From CAYGVX01 sp964395545 (GTDB lineage: Archaea > Thermoproteota > Bathyarchaeia > Bathyarchaeales > SOJC01): DNA of 51,050 nucleotides. The stretch covers positions 1-51,050 of the forward strand of contig CAYNAW010000004.1 in the NCBI GenBank assembly GCA_964395545.1, written 5' to 3'. Positions within the stretch are counted from its first letter, which is position 1. Each line of letters begins with the position of its first letter. A program made the position numbers and the translations under genes. The notes under the pieces were generated by a model. The model had not been told where the DNA came from. It made no database searches and saw only the letters and a list, made by a program, of their open reading frames with translations. Of the stretch, positions 23,440-30,749 are shown one piece after another.

Positions 23440-23988
23440 ATGGTCAAAAAGCTACCGTCAAAAGACGAAGCCTTAGAAGCCCTAGACTTCATAATCAACG
23501 TCTTACGAGAACACGAGAAAGACCTCGACCGCCTAATCGGCGAACTAGGCACGATAACCTCCTCAGTCGGCAAGACAGGCGAAATGGCGGACAAAATCGA
23601 CAAAGTCGAGGACCGCCTCTCAACTCTGCAGGACGAGATCTCAGGCCTCATCAGCCTTCTCTCCACCACTCCCCGCCCAGCGTCCCCCATAGCCACGTCA
23701 ACCCCTAACATTGCGCATCCGACGACCCCTGCCCCCCGAGGACCGCCCGTCATAGTGCGATGCAAACAGTGGGACGACTTCAAAACGCTGGCCCGAGGCG
23801 CCGACACCGTGTCCTTCCTCTTCCGAGAAACAGAGAAGGGATTCCAAGCAGACGCCTTGAGAGATGGGCGAGTGCTGACGTTCAGCGGCGAGCTGCCCAA
23901 GGACTCCAAGCTGCTGAAGCTGTGGCTGGCAAAGGAGCTGGACGTAAAAGAAGACAGCGTCTTCGAGGGCATACTCGCCATAGGATAA
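23440..23988 (+). CDS. Hypothetical protein: coiled coil, proline linker, C-terminal domain
   Basis: A 182-residue protein of unknown function in three parts. Residues about 8-72 are charged and heptad-like (EALEALDFIINVLREHEKDL, DKIDKVEDRLSTLQDEISGL), consistent with a coiled coil that would make dimers or trimers. Residues 75-100 are a Pro/Thr/Ser linker (TTPRPASPIATSTPNI). Residues 103-182 form a compact domain (VRCKQWDDFKTLARGADTVS, ending DSVFEGILAIG). There is no membrane segment or signal. A long antisense frame covers the same DNA, but the coiled-coil and domain pattern favours the plus strand. The gene stands alone. Confidence 0.7.
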   Translation: MVKKLPSKDEALEALDFIINVLREHEKDLDRLIGELGTITSSVGKTGEMADKIDKVEDRLSTLQDEISGLISLLSTTPRPASPIATSTPNIAHPTTPAPRGPPVIVRCKQWDDFKTLARGADTVSFLFRETEKGFQADALRDGRVLTFSGELPKDSKLLKLWLAKELDVKEDSVFEGILAIG

Positions 23989-24040
23989 GACGCTGCGATG
24001 CTGTCTTCTCAAGACCGATAGCGAGTTAGCGCACAGCGAA

Positions 24041-24331
24041 TCAGGAACGTGGACTGATTTCGATTATAATCTTGCCGACGGCCAGTTCGCATATTTTCTT
24101 GATGCCGCGCTTGCCCGGTGCGTAGGTCACTGTTACGAGCTGCAGCTTTTGTAGCAGTTTTATCTCTTCGCTTATGTATGGTTCGCTCAGCCCAAGTTTT
24201 TTAGCAATGGTTGAAACGTCGAGTCTTTCTTTCGAAAGCAGTCTCAGTATCTTGAAGTTGGCTTCTGTGGAGATTGCTCGAGCTATTGCCACTGCTTCCT
24301 CGCCTTTCAATGTCAATACTTTCAAGGCCAT
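24041..24331 (-). CDS. ArsR-like winged-helix transcription regulator
   Basis: A 96-residue DNA-binding protein. The whole length is one winged helix-turn-helix: AISTEANFKILRLLSKERLD, then VSTIAKKLGLSEPYISEEIK as the helix-turn-helix, then a basic wing (YAPGKRGIKKI) and a final strand. There are no metal-binding cysteine or histidine clusters, so it is unlikely to be a metal sensor. It is divergent from the inositol-phosphate synthase gene across a 234-bp A/T-rich spacer. That spacer contains a 6-bp inverted repeat, CAATAT (24386-24391) and ATATTG (24403-24408), which could be its site. Control of that gene is inference. Confidence 0.82.
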   Translation of the reverse strand: MALKVLTLKGEEAVAIARAISTEANFKILRLLSKERLDVSTIAKKLGLSEPYISEEIKLLQKLQLVTVTYAPGKRGIKKICELAVGKIIIEISPRS

Positions 24332-24518
24332 GTAACATTCTCACTTTCCTTTGTGGTTATTCTGTTCTCCAGTGTTTTCGTCAATCAATATAGCCATTTT
24401 GGATATTGCATTCATCTTTTGTTAATAATATCGTTGAATAGAAATGGTTATAAAAATATTGTTACACTTATGCGCCTCCGAGACGGCAACCCGTCCGCAG
24501 CCTCTTCCACGTGTCAAT

Positions 24519-24527
24519 CTTTTATAC
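24519..24527 (+). promoter_or_regulatory. TATA box of the inositol-phosphate synthase gene
   Basis: CTTTTATAC lies 39-47 bp before the ATG at 24566. Transcription should start near 24548, followed by GAGGAAA at 24554-24560. A second TATA-like stretch (TTATAAAAATA, near 24443) lies further upstream. Confidence 0.5.
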
Positions 24528-24565
24528 GCAAGCTGCCGATTACTGTGGTTGACGAGGAAAAAGCT

Positions 24566-25642
24566 ATGGAGACTAGAGTGGCAATCGCCGGCGTGGGCAA
24601 CTGCGCCTCAGCCCTCGTTCAAGGGGTTGAATACTACAAAGATGCGAAGGGGGACGCGAAGGTGCCGGGGCTGATGCACGCGAACTTTGGGGGCTACCAC
24701 ATTCGGGATATACGGTTCGTGGCGGCCTTCGATGTTAATAGTCGCAAGATTGGGAAGGACTTGGCTGACGCTATCTGGGCTGAGCCTAACTGCTGTGCGA
24801 AGTTTGCCGACGTCCCACGGCTGGGAGTTGAAGTGCTGGCGGGTCCCGCTCTTGACGGGGTGGCGCCGCACACCAAGGCACCCTTCTATGCCTACGACGA
24901 TAATGAGGCGGAATCCTCAGACGTAGTTGAGGTTCTCCGCGAGACTGGGGCAGACATGCTGGTAAACTTCTTGCCCGTGGGGAGCTATGAGGCTACGCGA
25001 CGGTATGCGCAGGCGTGCTTAGACGCCAGATGCGCCCTGGTCAACTGCATTCCCGAGTTCATCGCTTCCAGCCAAGAGTGGGCGAAACGGTTTGAAGACG
25101 CCAAGCTGCCGGTGGCGGGCGATGACATAAAGAGCCAGCTGGGCGCAACGATTCTACATCGGAGTTTAGCCCGGTTGTTTGTCGACCGCGGGATTGAGAT
25201 TGAGGAGACGTATCAGCTCAATCTCGGCGGTAACACGGATTTCCTGAACATGACAGTGGAGGACCGGTTGAAGTCGAAGCGGGTTAGCAAGACAGAGGCT
25301 GTCACGAGCCTCGTGCCCTACGCCGTTCCGACCCGCATAGGTCCGTCGGACTACGTGCCCTTCCTCGGCGACAAGAAAATCTGCTACCTGTACATGCGGG
25401 GAAAGAAATTCGGAAACCAGCCTGTCACGGTCCGCGCGAAGCTGGAGGTGGAAGACTCGCCTAACAGTGCAGGCGTAGCCATAGACGTCATCCGAGCCGT
25501 GAAGCTAGCCCTTGACAGAGGAACAGCGGGTCCATTGATCAGCATCTCCGCCTACGCCTTCAAGCATCCACCCGTGCAGGTACCTGACAGCCAAGCCAGA
25601 GAATGGGTAGAAGAATACATCCAAGGAAAGCGAGAAAGATAA
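24566..25642 (+). CDS. ino1: myo-Inositol-1-phosphate synthase (archaeal type)
   Basis: This NAD-dependent enzyme converts glucose 6-phosphate to L-myo-inositol 1-phosphate, used for archaetidylinositol-type lipids and related solutes. The 358 residues start with the Rossmann motif VAIAGVGNCASALVQG. The active-site elements are intact: GDDIKSQLGAT with Lys189, SKRVSKTEAV, FLGDKKICYLY and the late lysine in SAYAFKHPP. I chose ATG 24566 because a Shine-Dalgarno sequence precedes it and the Rossmann fold begins at residue 4; the upstream open frame is hydrophobic intergenic translation. The next gene starts on the base after the stop, so the two form an operon. A diverged paralogue lies at 26505-27566. 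Confidence 0.93.
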   Translation: METRVAIAGVGNCASALVQGVEYYKDAKGDAKVPGLMHANFGGYHIRDIRFVAAFDVNSRKIGKDLADAIWAEPNCCAKFADVPRLGVEVLAGPALDGVAPHTKAPFYAYDDNEAESSDVVEVLRETGADMLVNFLPVGSYEATRRYAQACLDARCALVNCIPEFIASSQEWAKRFEDAKLPVAGDDIKSQLGATILHRSLARLFVDRGIEIEETYQLNLGGNTDFLNMTVEDRLKSKRVSKTEAVTSLVPYAVPTRIGPSDYVPFLGDKKICYLYMRGKKFGNQPVTVRAKLEVEDSPNSAGVAIDVIRAVKLALDRGTAGPLISISAYAFKHPPVQVPDSQAREWVEEYIQGKRER

Positions 25643-26488
25643 ATGTCCGTGCCTCACTCCGGAAAGCGAAAGAATCACTCGTCGCGGGAACTTCTTTTTC
25701 TCGGCAGCAGCGGCGCACTTCAACTGCCTTCGTTTCACTGCTCCTGCAGAGTCTGTGAGGCGGCGAGGAACAACCCAACGCACCGCCGGACTCGCGCATC
25801 AGTCGCTGTGATTGGGAAAGAGATCGTTCTGGTAGACGCTAGCCCTGACATCGAGTTTCAGCTAGAACGGGAAGCCATAAGGCGGGTCGACCGGATTTTT
25901 ATCACGCACTGGCATTTTGACCATGTCTGGGGGCTCGCCGCGCTGGCAGAGCCGTCGTCTTTGGCGAAATGGCCGTCCATCGAGCTATACCTGCCATATC
26001 AGATGGCCGATCATTTCGACCAAGAACTCAGCTGGATGAAAGACAGGTTCCATCTGCATCCGATCAAGCCGGGAGACCGGCTTGAGTTACCCGACGCTAC
26101 GTGGGAAGTTGTGAAAACCACCCATACGGATCACAGTGTCGGCTTCATCATAGCATCCTCCGAGAAGCTTGCCTATCTGGTCGACGGCGTGACCCCTCCC
26201 CCGGAAACTATGCAGAGGCTGAAGGGGCTTGATCTAGCCATCTTGGAAGCGACTGTCGATGAGCTCCTGCCAAAACCAGGACAGAAATGGGTGAATTTCT
26301 CCCTTCAGCAGGCCGTTGACTGCTGGAAACAGATAGGAGCCAAGCAGTGCATATTGACCCATCTTTCTTGCCACAGCTACAAAGCGGGCGCGCTTGTTGC
26401 AGGACTATCTTATTCAGAAAGACGAGAGTACGAAGCGAGAACCCCCGGCTTAAAATTCGCGTACGATGGATTGCGAATGACGCTCTAG
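25643..26488 (+). CDS. MBL-fold phosphodiesterase, PhnP-like
   Basis: This 281-residue metallo-beta-lactamase-fold hydrolase begins LFLGSSGALQLP and has a second, structural zinc motif, FHCSCRVC, as in PhnP (5-phosphoribosyl 1,2-cyclic phosphate phosphodiesterase). The catalytic metal site is FITHWHFDHVWGL. Further ligands are probably the Asp in LVDGVT and the His in ILTHLSC. PhnP-type enzymes open cyclic phosphate diesters, and the position directly after inositol-phosphate synthase suggests a sugar- or inositol-phosphate substrate, though this is inference. The ATG begins immediately after the stop of the upstream gene (TAA then ATG), so translation is probably coupled. Confidence 0.85.
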   Translation: MSVPHSGKRKNHSSRELLFLGSSGALQLPSFHCSCRVCEAARNNPTHRRTRASVAVIGKEIVLVDASPDIEFQLEREAIRRVDRIFITHWHFDHVWGLAALAEPSSLAKWPSIELYLPYQMADHFDQELSWMKDRFHLHPIKPGDRLELPDATWEVVKTTHTDHSVGFIIASSEKLAYLVDGVTPPPETMQRLKGLDLAILEATVDELLPKPGQKWVNFSLQQAVDCWKQIGAKQCILTHLSCHSYKAGALVAGLSYSERREYEARTPGLKFAYDGLRMTL

Positions 26489-26504
26489 TCCATCAGAACA
26501 AGAG

Positions 26505-27566
26505 CTAATTTGCTCGATGCACAAAGCGCTCAAACAGCTGTGTGGCCGTTTCCAGCGGGAGAATTCTTGGCGGTTGTTTGAAGGCGTAAGCAGAAATGGC
26601 TTCAATTGCTCCTGCCTCGTCTCTCTCAAGGGCCACTTTCACTGCCCGGACAACGTCTAAGAGCACTGACCCTGCGTTCGGCCCATCAACCGTGCACAGC
26701 CGCATCTCAATCTCCATCGGAGCCCCGCCGAAATACAAGCCCTTCAACCACATGTAGCTGTCCCGCCGATTCTGCAGGAAATCCACATAGTCAGTCGTCC
26801 CCGCCACCACCTGAGCTTTGTAGGGCAACGCCGACTCCACCGTCCTCGTCTTCACTGTCCGCTTAGTCTCACGACTTCGCTCCAACGTGTCCAGCGACTC
26901 GGTCCCGCCGCCTACGTCCAGTTGATACGTCTCGGCGATGCGTACACCGTGTTCCGAAAGTAGCCGCATCAACGTCTTATGCAACGTGGTCGCTCCCACC
27001 TGGTCAACCAAGTCATCACCCACAAGGGGCAGCCCTGCATTTTCAAACCGTCCAGCCCAGCCGCTGTCGCTCGCGATGCTCACTGGCGTCGCGTTGATGA
27101 AGGCAACACCAGCCTCCAACGCCTGCTCAGCATACCATCGCGAGGCTTCTACTGCTCCGCTCGGAAGCAGATCAACCAAGATTTCTGCATCGCTCCTCCT
27201 CAATTCCCCCGCCACGTCAACTTCTCGTCCAGCATCAACCTTCACAACGTCCTTAAGGTATCGTCCCACACCGTCCAGCACGCGCCCCTTCTGCACCACG
27301 ACACCGAGCACGGGAACGTGGGCAAACCTCATGGTGTTATTGGGTTCGGCGAACAACGCCTCGGCCAAGTCCCGCCCCACTTTGCGGGCGTCGATGTCGA
27401 AGGCAGCCACTACCTCAACATCTCGGGGATGGTATCCAGCCAAGACTAGGCGCCGAAGACCTATAACATCCTGCGCATCACTGAAACCTTTGTAGTACTG
27501 CAGTCCCTGCGCAAAAGCCGAAGCGCAGTTGCCTACCCCGGCCAACGCAACCTTAACCTTCCCCAT
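26505..27566 (-). CDS. Diverged inositol-phosphate synthase paralogue with altered active site
   Basis: The 353-residue protein is homologous along its whole length to the synthase at 24566-25642. It keeps the NAD-binding VALAGVGNCASAFAQG and the late SAYAFKQPP lysine. Two conserved substrate-binding segments have changed: GDDIKSQ in the paralogue is GDDLVDQ here, so the lysine is Val, and GDKK is QNRR. It may therefore use a different substrate or a different step, or be regulatory; it is unlikely to be an ordinary synthase. I chose ATG 27566 because GGTG lies seven bases upstream; a GTG at 27575 in the same frame is possible. It faces the operon of its paralogue, converging with the PhnP-like gene. 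Confidence 0.85.
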   Translation of the reverse strand: MGKVKVALAGVGNCASAFAQGLQYYKGFSDAQDVIGLRRLVLAGYHPRDVEVVAAFDIDARKVGRDLAEALFAEPNNTMRFAHVPVLGVVVQKGRVLDGVGRYLKDVVKVDAGREVDVAGELRRSDAEILVDLLPSGAVEASRWYAEQALEAGVAFINATPVSIASDSGWAGRFENAGLPLVGDDLVDQVGATTLHKTLMRLLSEHGVRIAETYQLDVGGGTESLDTLERSRETKRTVKTRTVESALPYKAQVVAGTTDYVDFLQNRRDSYMWLKGLYFGGAPMEIEMRLCTVDGPNAGSVLLDVVRAVKVALERDEAGAIEAISAYAFKQPPRILPLETATQLFERFVHRAN

Positions 27567-27654
27567 ACATGACACCAGCCACGCTATGACAATGCGCGGT
27601 TCGGTTCAAAACTCTTTCGAACATACGCTCCGAAAACGGCTGAAGGCGCGAAAA

Positions 27655-27665
27655 AGTATTTATCC
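27655..27665 (+). promoter_or_regulatory. TATA box of the MFS transporter gene
   Basis: AGTATTTATCC puts transcription start near 27690, followed by a very strong ribosome-binding sequence, AAGGAGTGGTGATT (27701-27714). Confidence 0.45.
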
Positions 27666-27715
27666 CGAGACCGTCAGAGGCTAGCAGCCCCCCTTGATTC
27701 AAGGAGTGGTGATTA

Positions 27716-28996
27716 CTGTCACCTGCCGGCGGAGTCAAGCAGTACATTGAACGTATACGGAGGCTTAGCCGCAACGCGAGACTCTACCTCGCCGCAACCG
27801 TCCTCACGGGGTTAAGCAACGGCATCTGGGGAGTCATATTCTACCTCTACCTCAACCTCGACGCAATCGGCTATCAACCAGACTTCATAGGCAACATGTT
27901 CACCGCCAGCACCCTGGCCACGGGCTTCATAGCGCTGCCCGCAGGACTCCTCTGCGAGCGCATAGGCCCAAAGAAAGTAATGCTCATCGGCTTCACAGCC
28001 AACTTCATCAGCCTCGCCCAGATCTTCGCTCTTCAGCCCACCGTCCTCCTGACAACCAGCCTCGCTTCAGGCATGATCGGCACGATGGGATGGGTCGCCT
28101 CGGCGCCGTTCATGACCGAGAACAGCCAACCCGAGGAACGCACATACTTGTTCAGCTTCGCGTGGAGCCTCATGATAATCATCAGCGTCATAGGAAGCTA
28201 CATGGGCGGCGTTCTGCCTGACACGTTCAACAGCCTCCTCAGCCTGCCGACTGGCACAGAAGGAGCACCAGACGGCTACCGCCTTGCACTGGTATTCTCA
28301 GTCGCCCTGGCTCTTGCCGCAGCCGTACCTGTGCTCTTGACAAAGGAGGACCGGACTCTGCGGAGACAGAAGACGGCGGACCTGTTGAGCCTTCGCAACA
28401 TTCAGAGTCACAAGACGATACTGAAGTTCATGATTCCCACGAGCATCATAGGGTTCGGCGCAGGCTTCATCGTACCCCTCTTCAACCTGTTCTTCAAGCT
28501 GAAACTGGCGGCTACCACCGCACAAATAGGCATAATCTCGTCCCTAAGCAGTGTTACGCTCGCGGCGGGCACCCTAGCAGGGCCAGCCCTGTCGAACAGG
28601 CTGGGCAAAGTCAGGAGCATAGCACTGTGCCAATATCTCTCCATGCCGTTCATCATGCTGGTAACCCTATCGCCCAATCTGCCCATGGCTTCTGCAGCCT
28701 ACATCACCCGCAACGTCTTGATGAACATGGCGGGACCGTTGACCACCTCGCTGCAGATGGAGCTGGTGACCGAAAAAGAGCGGGGCACGACGAACGGCCT
28801 GATGGTTATGTCGGACAACATCCCACGCGCCGTGACTGCCTCAATCTCGGGCGTAATGATGACTGGAAGCGACTTCTTCACGCCCTTCCTCGCAACCACT
28901 GCCACGTACTTCGTGGCGAGCTCTCTCTTCTTCACGTTCTTCAGAAAAACCGACAAACAAAAACGGGCAACAGAATGTGAAAAGAAGAAAAACTAG
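27716..28996 (+). CDS. Major facilitator superfamily transporter, probable CTG start
   Basis: This is a 12-helix MFS transporter of about 426 residues with unknown substrate. The first in-frame ATG is at 27896, but the sequence upstream is plainly coding: it gives a helical basic leader (VKQYIERIRRLSRNARLYL) and the whole first membrane helix (AATVLTGLSNGIWGVIFYL). No ATG, GTG or TTG occurs in frame between a TGA at 27707-27709 and 27896. The best Shine-Dalgarno of the region (27701-27714) sits just before a CTG at 27716, so I take CTG as the start. The loop CERIGPKKVMLIG is the usual MFS A-motif position. The next gene downstream is on the other strand. Confidence 0.85.
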   Translation: MSPAGGVKQYIERIRRLSRNARLYLAATVLTGLSNGIWGVIFYLYLNLDAIGYQPDFIGNMFTASTLATGFIALPAGLLCERIGPKKVMLIGFTANFISLAQIFALQPTVLLTTSLASGMIGTMGWVASAPFMTENSQPEERTYLFSFAWSLMIIISVIGSYMGGVLPDTFNSLLSLPTGTEGAPDGYRLALVFSVALALAAAVPVLLTKEDRTLRRQKTADLLSLRNIQSHKTILKFMIPTSIIGFGAGFIVPLFNLFFKLKLAATTAQIGIISSLSSVTLAAGTLAGPALSNRLGKVRSIALCQYLSMPFIMLVTLSPNLPMASAAYITRNVLMNMAGPLTTSLQMELVTEKERGTTNGLMVMSDNIPRAVTASISGVMMTGSDFFTPFLATTATYFVASSLFFTFFRKTDKQKRATECEKKKN

Positions 28997-29047
28997 AAAA
29001 AGTTGGTTGGAAAAGAATGGTTTATTGGTCGAGCCGCATCAGTCTTC

Positions 29048-29206
29048 TTAGTATCTGCCTCTACGTGTTCCGCCTCTTCTCTTTGACCAACATTCCCTGC
29101 AATAGACTGGTCTGCTCGGATCTGGCTTGAACGGTACTTCGCACTCGTTGCCGCAATCAGCGCAAACAGCCTTGTGCAGTTCGCGTGGCTCTCTTTCATA
29201 TGGCAT
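29048..29206 (-). CDS. Small zinc-ribbon protein
   Basis: A 52-residue basic protein. It reads MPYEREPRELHKAVCADCG and continues with ECEVPFKPDPSRPVYCREC, then an Arg/Gly-rich tail (SKRRGGTRRGRY). The four cysteines (CxxC ... CxxC) plus the VPFKP-RPVYCREC core form a zinc ribbon known in many archaeal small proteins and some bacterial ones. The RG-rich tail suggests RNA or DNA binding. A near-perfect Shine-Dalgarno sequence (GGAGGTG, minus strand, 29215-29221) lies eight bases before the ATG. A different frame over the same DNA (28993-29217) has no such features. The function is not established. Confidence 0.85.
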   Translation of the reverse strand: MPYEREPRELHKAVCADCGNECEVPFKPDPSRPVYCRECWSKRRGGTRRGRY

Positions 29207-29380
29207 GAGGATTGCACCTCCTATTTTCGTAACGCAGAACTAGTTTCTCTCGAAGCTAATTCGTGCTACTCTACCATTAGCGAGACTCCTTATAAACTTA
29301 TGCACGATACCTGAGCGGCCGAGGTTGCTGCTTCGCGAAGCCGAAGTGTCGTGAAGCAGACGGAGGTCATGCACTCACCT

Positions 29381-29390
29381 CTTAAATATG
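29381..29390 (+). promoter_or_regulatory. TATA box of a leaderless GNAT gene
   Basis: CTTAAATATG lies about 29 bp before the ATG at 29414, so initiation falls on or near the start codon. A second A/T element, TTATAAACTT near 29290, could serve the zinc-ribbon gene or this one. Confidence 0.45.
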
Positions 29391-29413
29391 GCAGGTTCGT
29401 CTCTCTTCTGGCT

Positions 29414-30301
29414 ATGAAAAGAGGACTCGTCATACGCCCAGCTCAGCCGAGGGACAAGAAAGCAGTCTTCGACTTCTGCACACGGACCTTCGACTGGGGT
29501 GACTACATCCCAGATGCTTGGGACACTTGGTTGAAAGAGGAAAACAGCAGGGTTTTCACCGCTGCGTTGAGTGGGACGCCTGTGGGCATCATGCGGGTCT
29601 CGTTGCCGAAGCCCGGCGAGGCTTGGATGCAGGCGGCCCGAACCCATCCAGCTTATAGACGCAGAGGCATCTCCACCGCGTTGGCAGAAGCATGTATGGC
29701 GTGGGCTAGGAGCGAGGGAGCGACGATAGCGAGACTGTCGACAGACTCTGACAACTATGCAGCGCAAGGAGCCGTGCAGAAACTTGGCTTCAAGAGAATC
29801 TCCGACTTCTTGGTTATGAAATGCGAAAACCCGGAAGCTGAGGAGGCGAAAAACTGCAGGTGGGCTCAGATTAGTGATGTGGAGACTCTATGGGAGCTGC
29901 TTGAAAACTCGGAAATCTACAAGAAATCGGGCGGGCTCTACTCGGTGGGATTCGTGTGGATGGCCCTGAACAGGGAAGACCTCGGAAATTTCGTCGCCAA
30001 AGAGAACGCCATAGTCCACACCAGAGACAGTTTTGTGGATGGACTGCTGCTCACCGATGAGACCATTGGAGCAGTGTGGGACGAGAAGCCCATCCAGACC
30101 AGCTATGTCGACGGAGACAGCCAAGCGGTCCTCGACATGATCAAGTTCTTCAAAACTCATGCCCATCAGCAAGGAGTCGAAACGGTTTACGCCTTCGCAT
30201 ACAATGTCCCAACAACAGCGGAGGCTCTGACCAAGGCCGGTTTCATAAGAGACGTCCAGAACACGGAGTTCATCTACTTCAAGCAACTAGTCCCGCGCTG
30301 A
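29414..30301 (+). CDS. GNAT-family acetyltransferase with second C-terminal domain
   Basis: The 295-residue protein has an N-terminal GNAT domain (about residues 1-150): LVIRPAQPRDKKAVFDFC, the acetyl-CoA loop in HPAYRRRGISTALAEACMAW and DSDNYAAQGAVQKLGFKRIS. The C-terminal half (about 160-295) looks like a second, weaker GNAT-like fold, with an AVLDMIKFFKTHAHQQG helix and an AYNVPTTAEALTKAGF ending. Two-domain GNATs of this sort occur in archaea without assigned substrates. I chose ATG 29414 because it fits the leaderless promoter and the domain starts at residue 5; an ATG at 29351 would add 21 residues. The gene ends 10 bp before the convergent MoaD-like stop. Confidence 0.85.
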   Translation: MKRGLVIRPAQPRDKKAVFDFCTRTFDWGDYIPDAWDTWLKEENSRVFTAALSGTPVGIMRVSLPKPGEAWMQAARTHPAYRRRGISTALAEACMAWARSEGATIARLSTDSDNYAAQGAVQKLGFKRISDFLVMKCENPEAEEAKNCRWAQISDVETLWELLENSEIYKKSGGLYSVGFVWMALNREDLGNFVAKENAIVHTRDSFVDGLLLTDETIGAVWDEKPIQTSYVDGDSQAVLDMIKFFKTHAHQQGVETVYAFAYNVPTTAEALTKAGFIRDVQNTEFIYFKQLVPR

Positions 30302-30311
30302 AAGCGGTTAG

Positions 30312-30599
30312 TCAGCCACCGCCCACGGGTGGAACAATCGCCACTTGGTCTCCGTCTCTCAGGCGAGTCTCTAATTCTTCCATCAAACTAACGCTCTTCC
30401 CATTCACCAACAGCTGCAGGTGCGTTCGCACGCGATTCTTGTCATCATACAGGTATTCCCTGAACTCTTTCCCGTATCGCTTAGCCAACGTCTCCAGAAC
30501 GTCGTGCACCGTGACGCTTTTCGTCCTGAACGCGAGCTTTTCCTCACCTTTTCCAGCGATCTCTCGCAGCACTGTGAACAGGCGTACAGATAGATTCAC
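30312..30599 (-). CDS. MoaD/ThiS-like ubiquitin-fold sulfur carrier (SAMP-type)
   Basis: A 95-residue beta-grasp protein ending in a double glycine (VPPVGGG). The fold signature is clear: LSVRLFTVLREIAG, VHDVLETLAKRYGKEF, LVNGKSVSLMEE and RDGDQVAIVPPVGGG. In archaea such proteins are either the small subunit of molybdopterin synthase or SAMP-like modifiers activated by an E1-like enzyme. No MoaE or E1 gene is seen here, so the partner is unknown. It could supply sulfur for molybdo- or tungstopterin, tRNA thiolation or protein modification. The start is a GTG at 30599. Its first bases overlap the stop of a short upstream reading frame (GTGA). Confidence 0.9.
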   Translation of the reverse strand: MNLSVRLFTVLREIAGKGEEKLAFRTKSVTVHDVLETLAKRYGKEFREYLYDDKNRVRTHLQLLVNGKSVSLMEELETRLRDGDQVAIVPPVGGG

Positions 30600-30703
30600 G
30601 GTGTTTCTGCCTCTTCAGTGCAATACCATGCTAGTGACGAGAAATAAACCTTGCCCACTGCTGCTCGGACTTCTTCGTTCAAGTCAGCCGAACAGTATTC
30701 CAC
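30596..30703 (-). CDS. Possible small protein ahead of the MoaD-like gene
   Basis: A 35-residue reading frame with protein-like composition: a GTG start, then EYCSADLNEEVRAAVGKVYF and SSLAWYCTEEAETP. Its TGA overlaps the GTG start of the MoaD-like gene (GTGA), the arrangement of coupled genes. GGAG lies just before the start but too close to be convincing. It is the only coding candidate in the 150 bp between gcvPB and the MoaD-like gene. I do not recognise it. Confidence 0.25.
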   Translation of the reverse strand: MEYCSADLNEEVRAAVGKVYFSSLAWYCTEEAETP

Positions 30704-30749
30704 ATCTCCGGCAAGAAGAGGCGGCGTCTTTGGCTAAATTGACGGTCTC

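Noticed and set aside
23406..23981. Minus-strand 191-codon frame opposite the coiled-coil gene
   Set aside because: Very Ser-rich shadow. The plus-strand product has coherent coiled-coil heptads, a linker and a domain.
28993..29217. 74-residue minus-strand frame
   Set aside because: Another frame on the same strand (29048-29206) has the cysteine pattern, family-like core and Shine-Dalgarno sequence.
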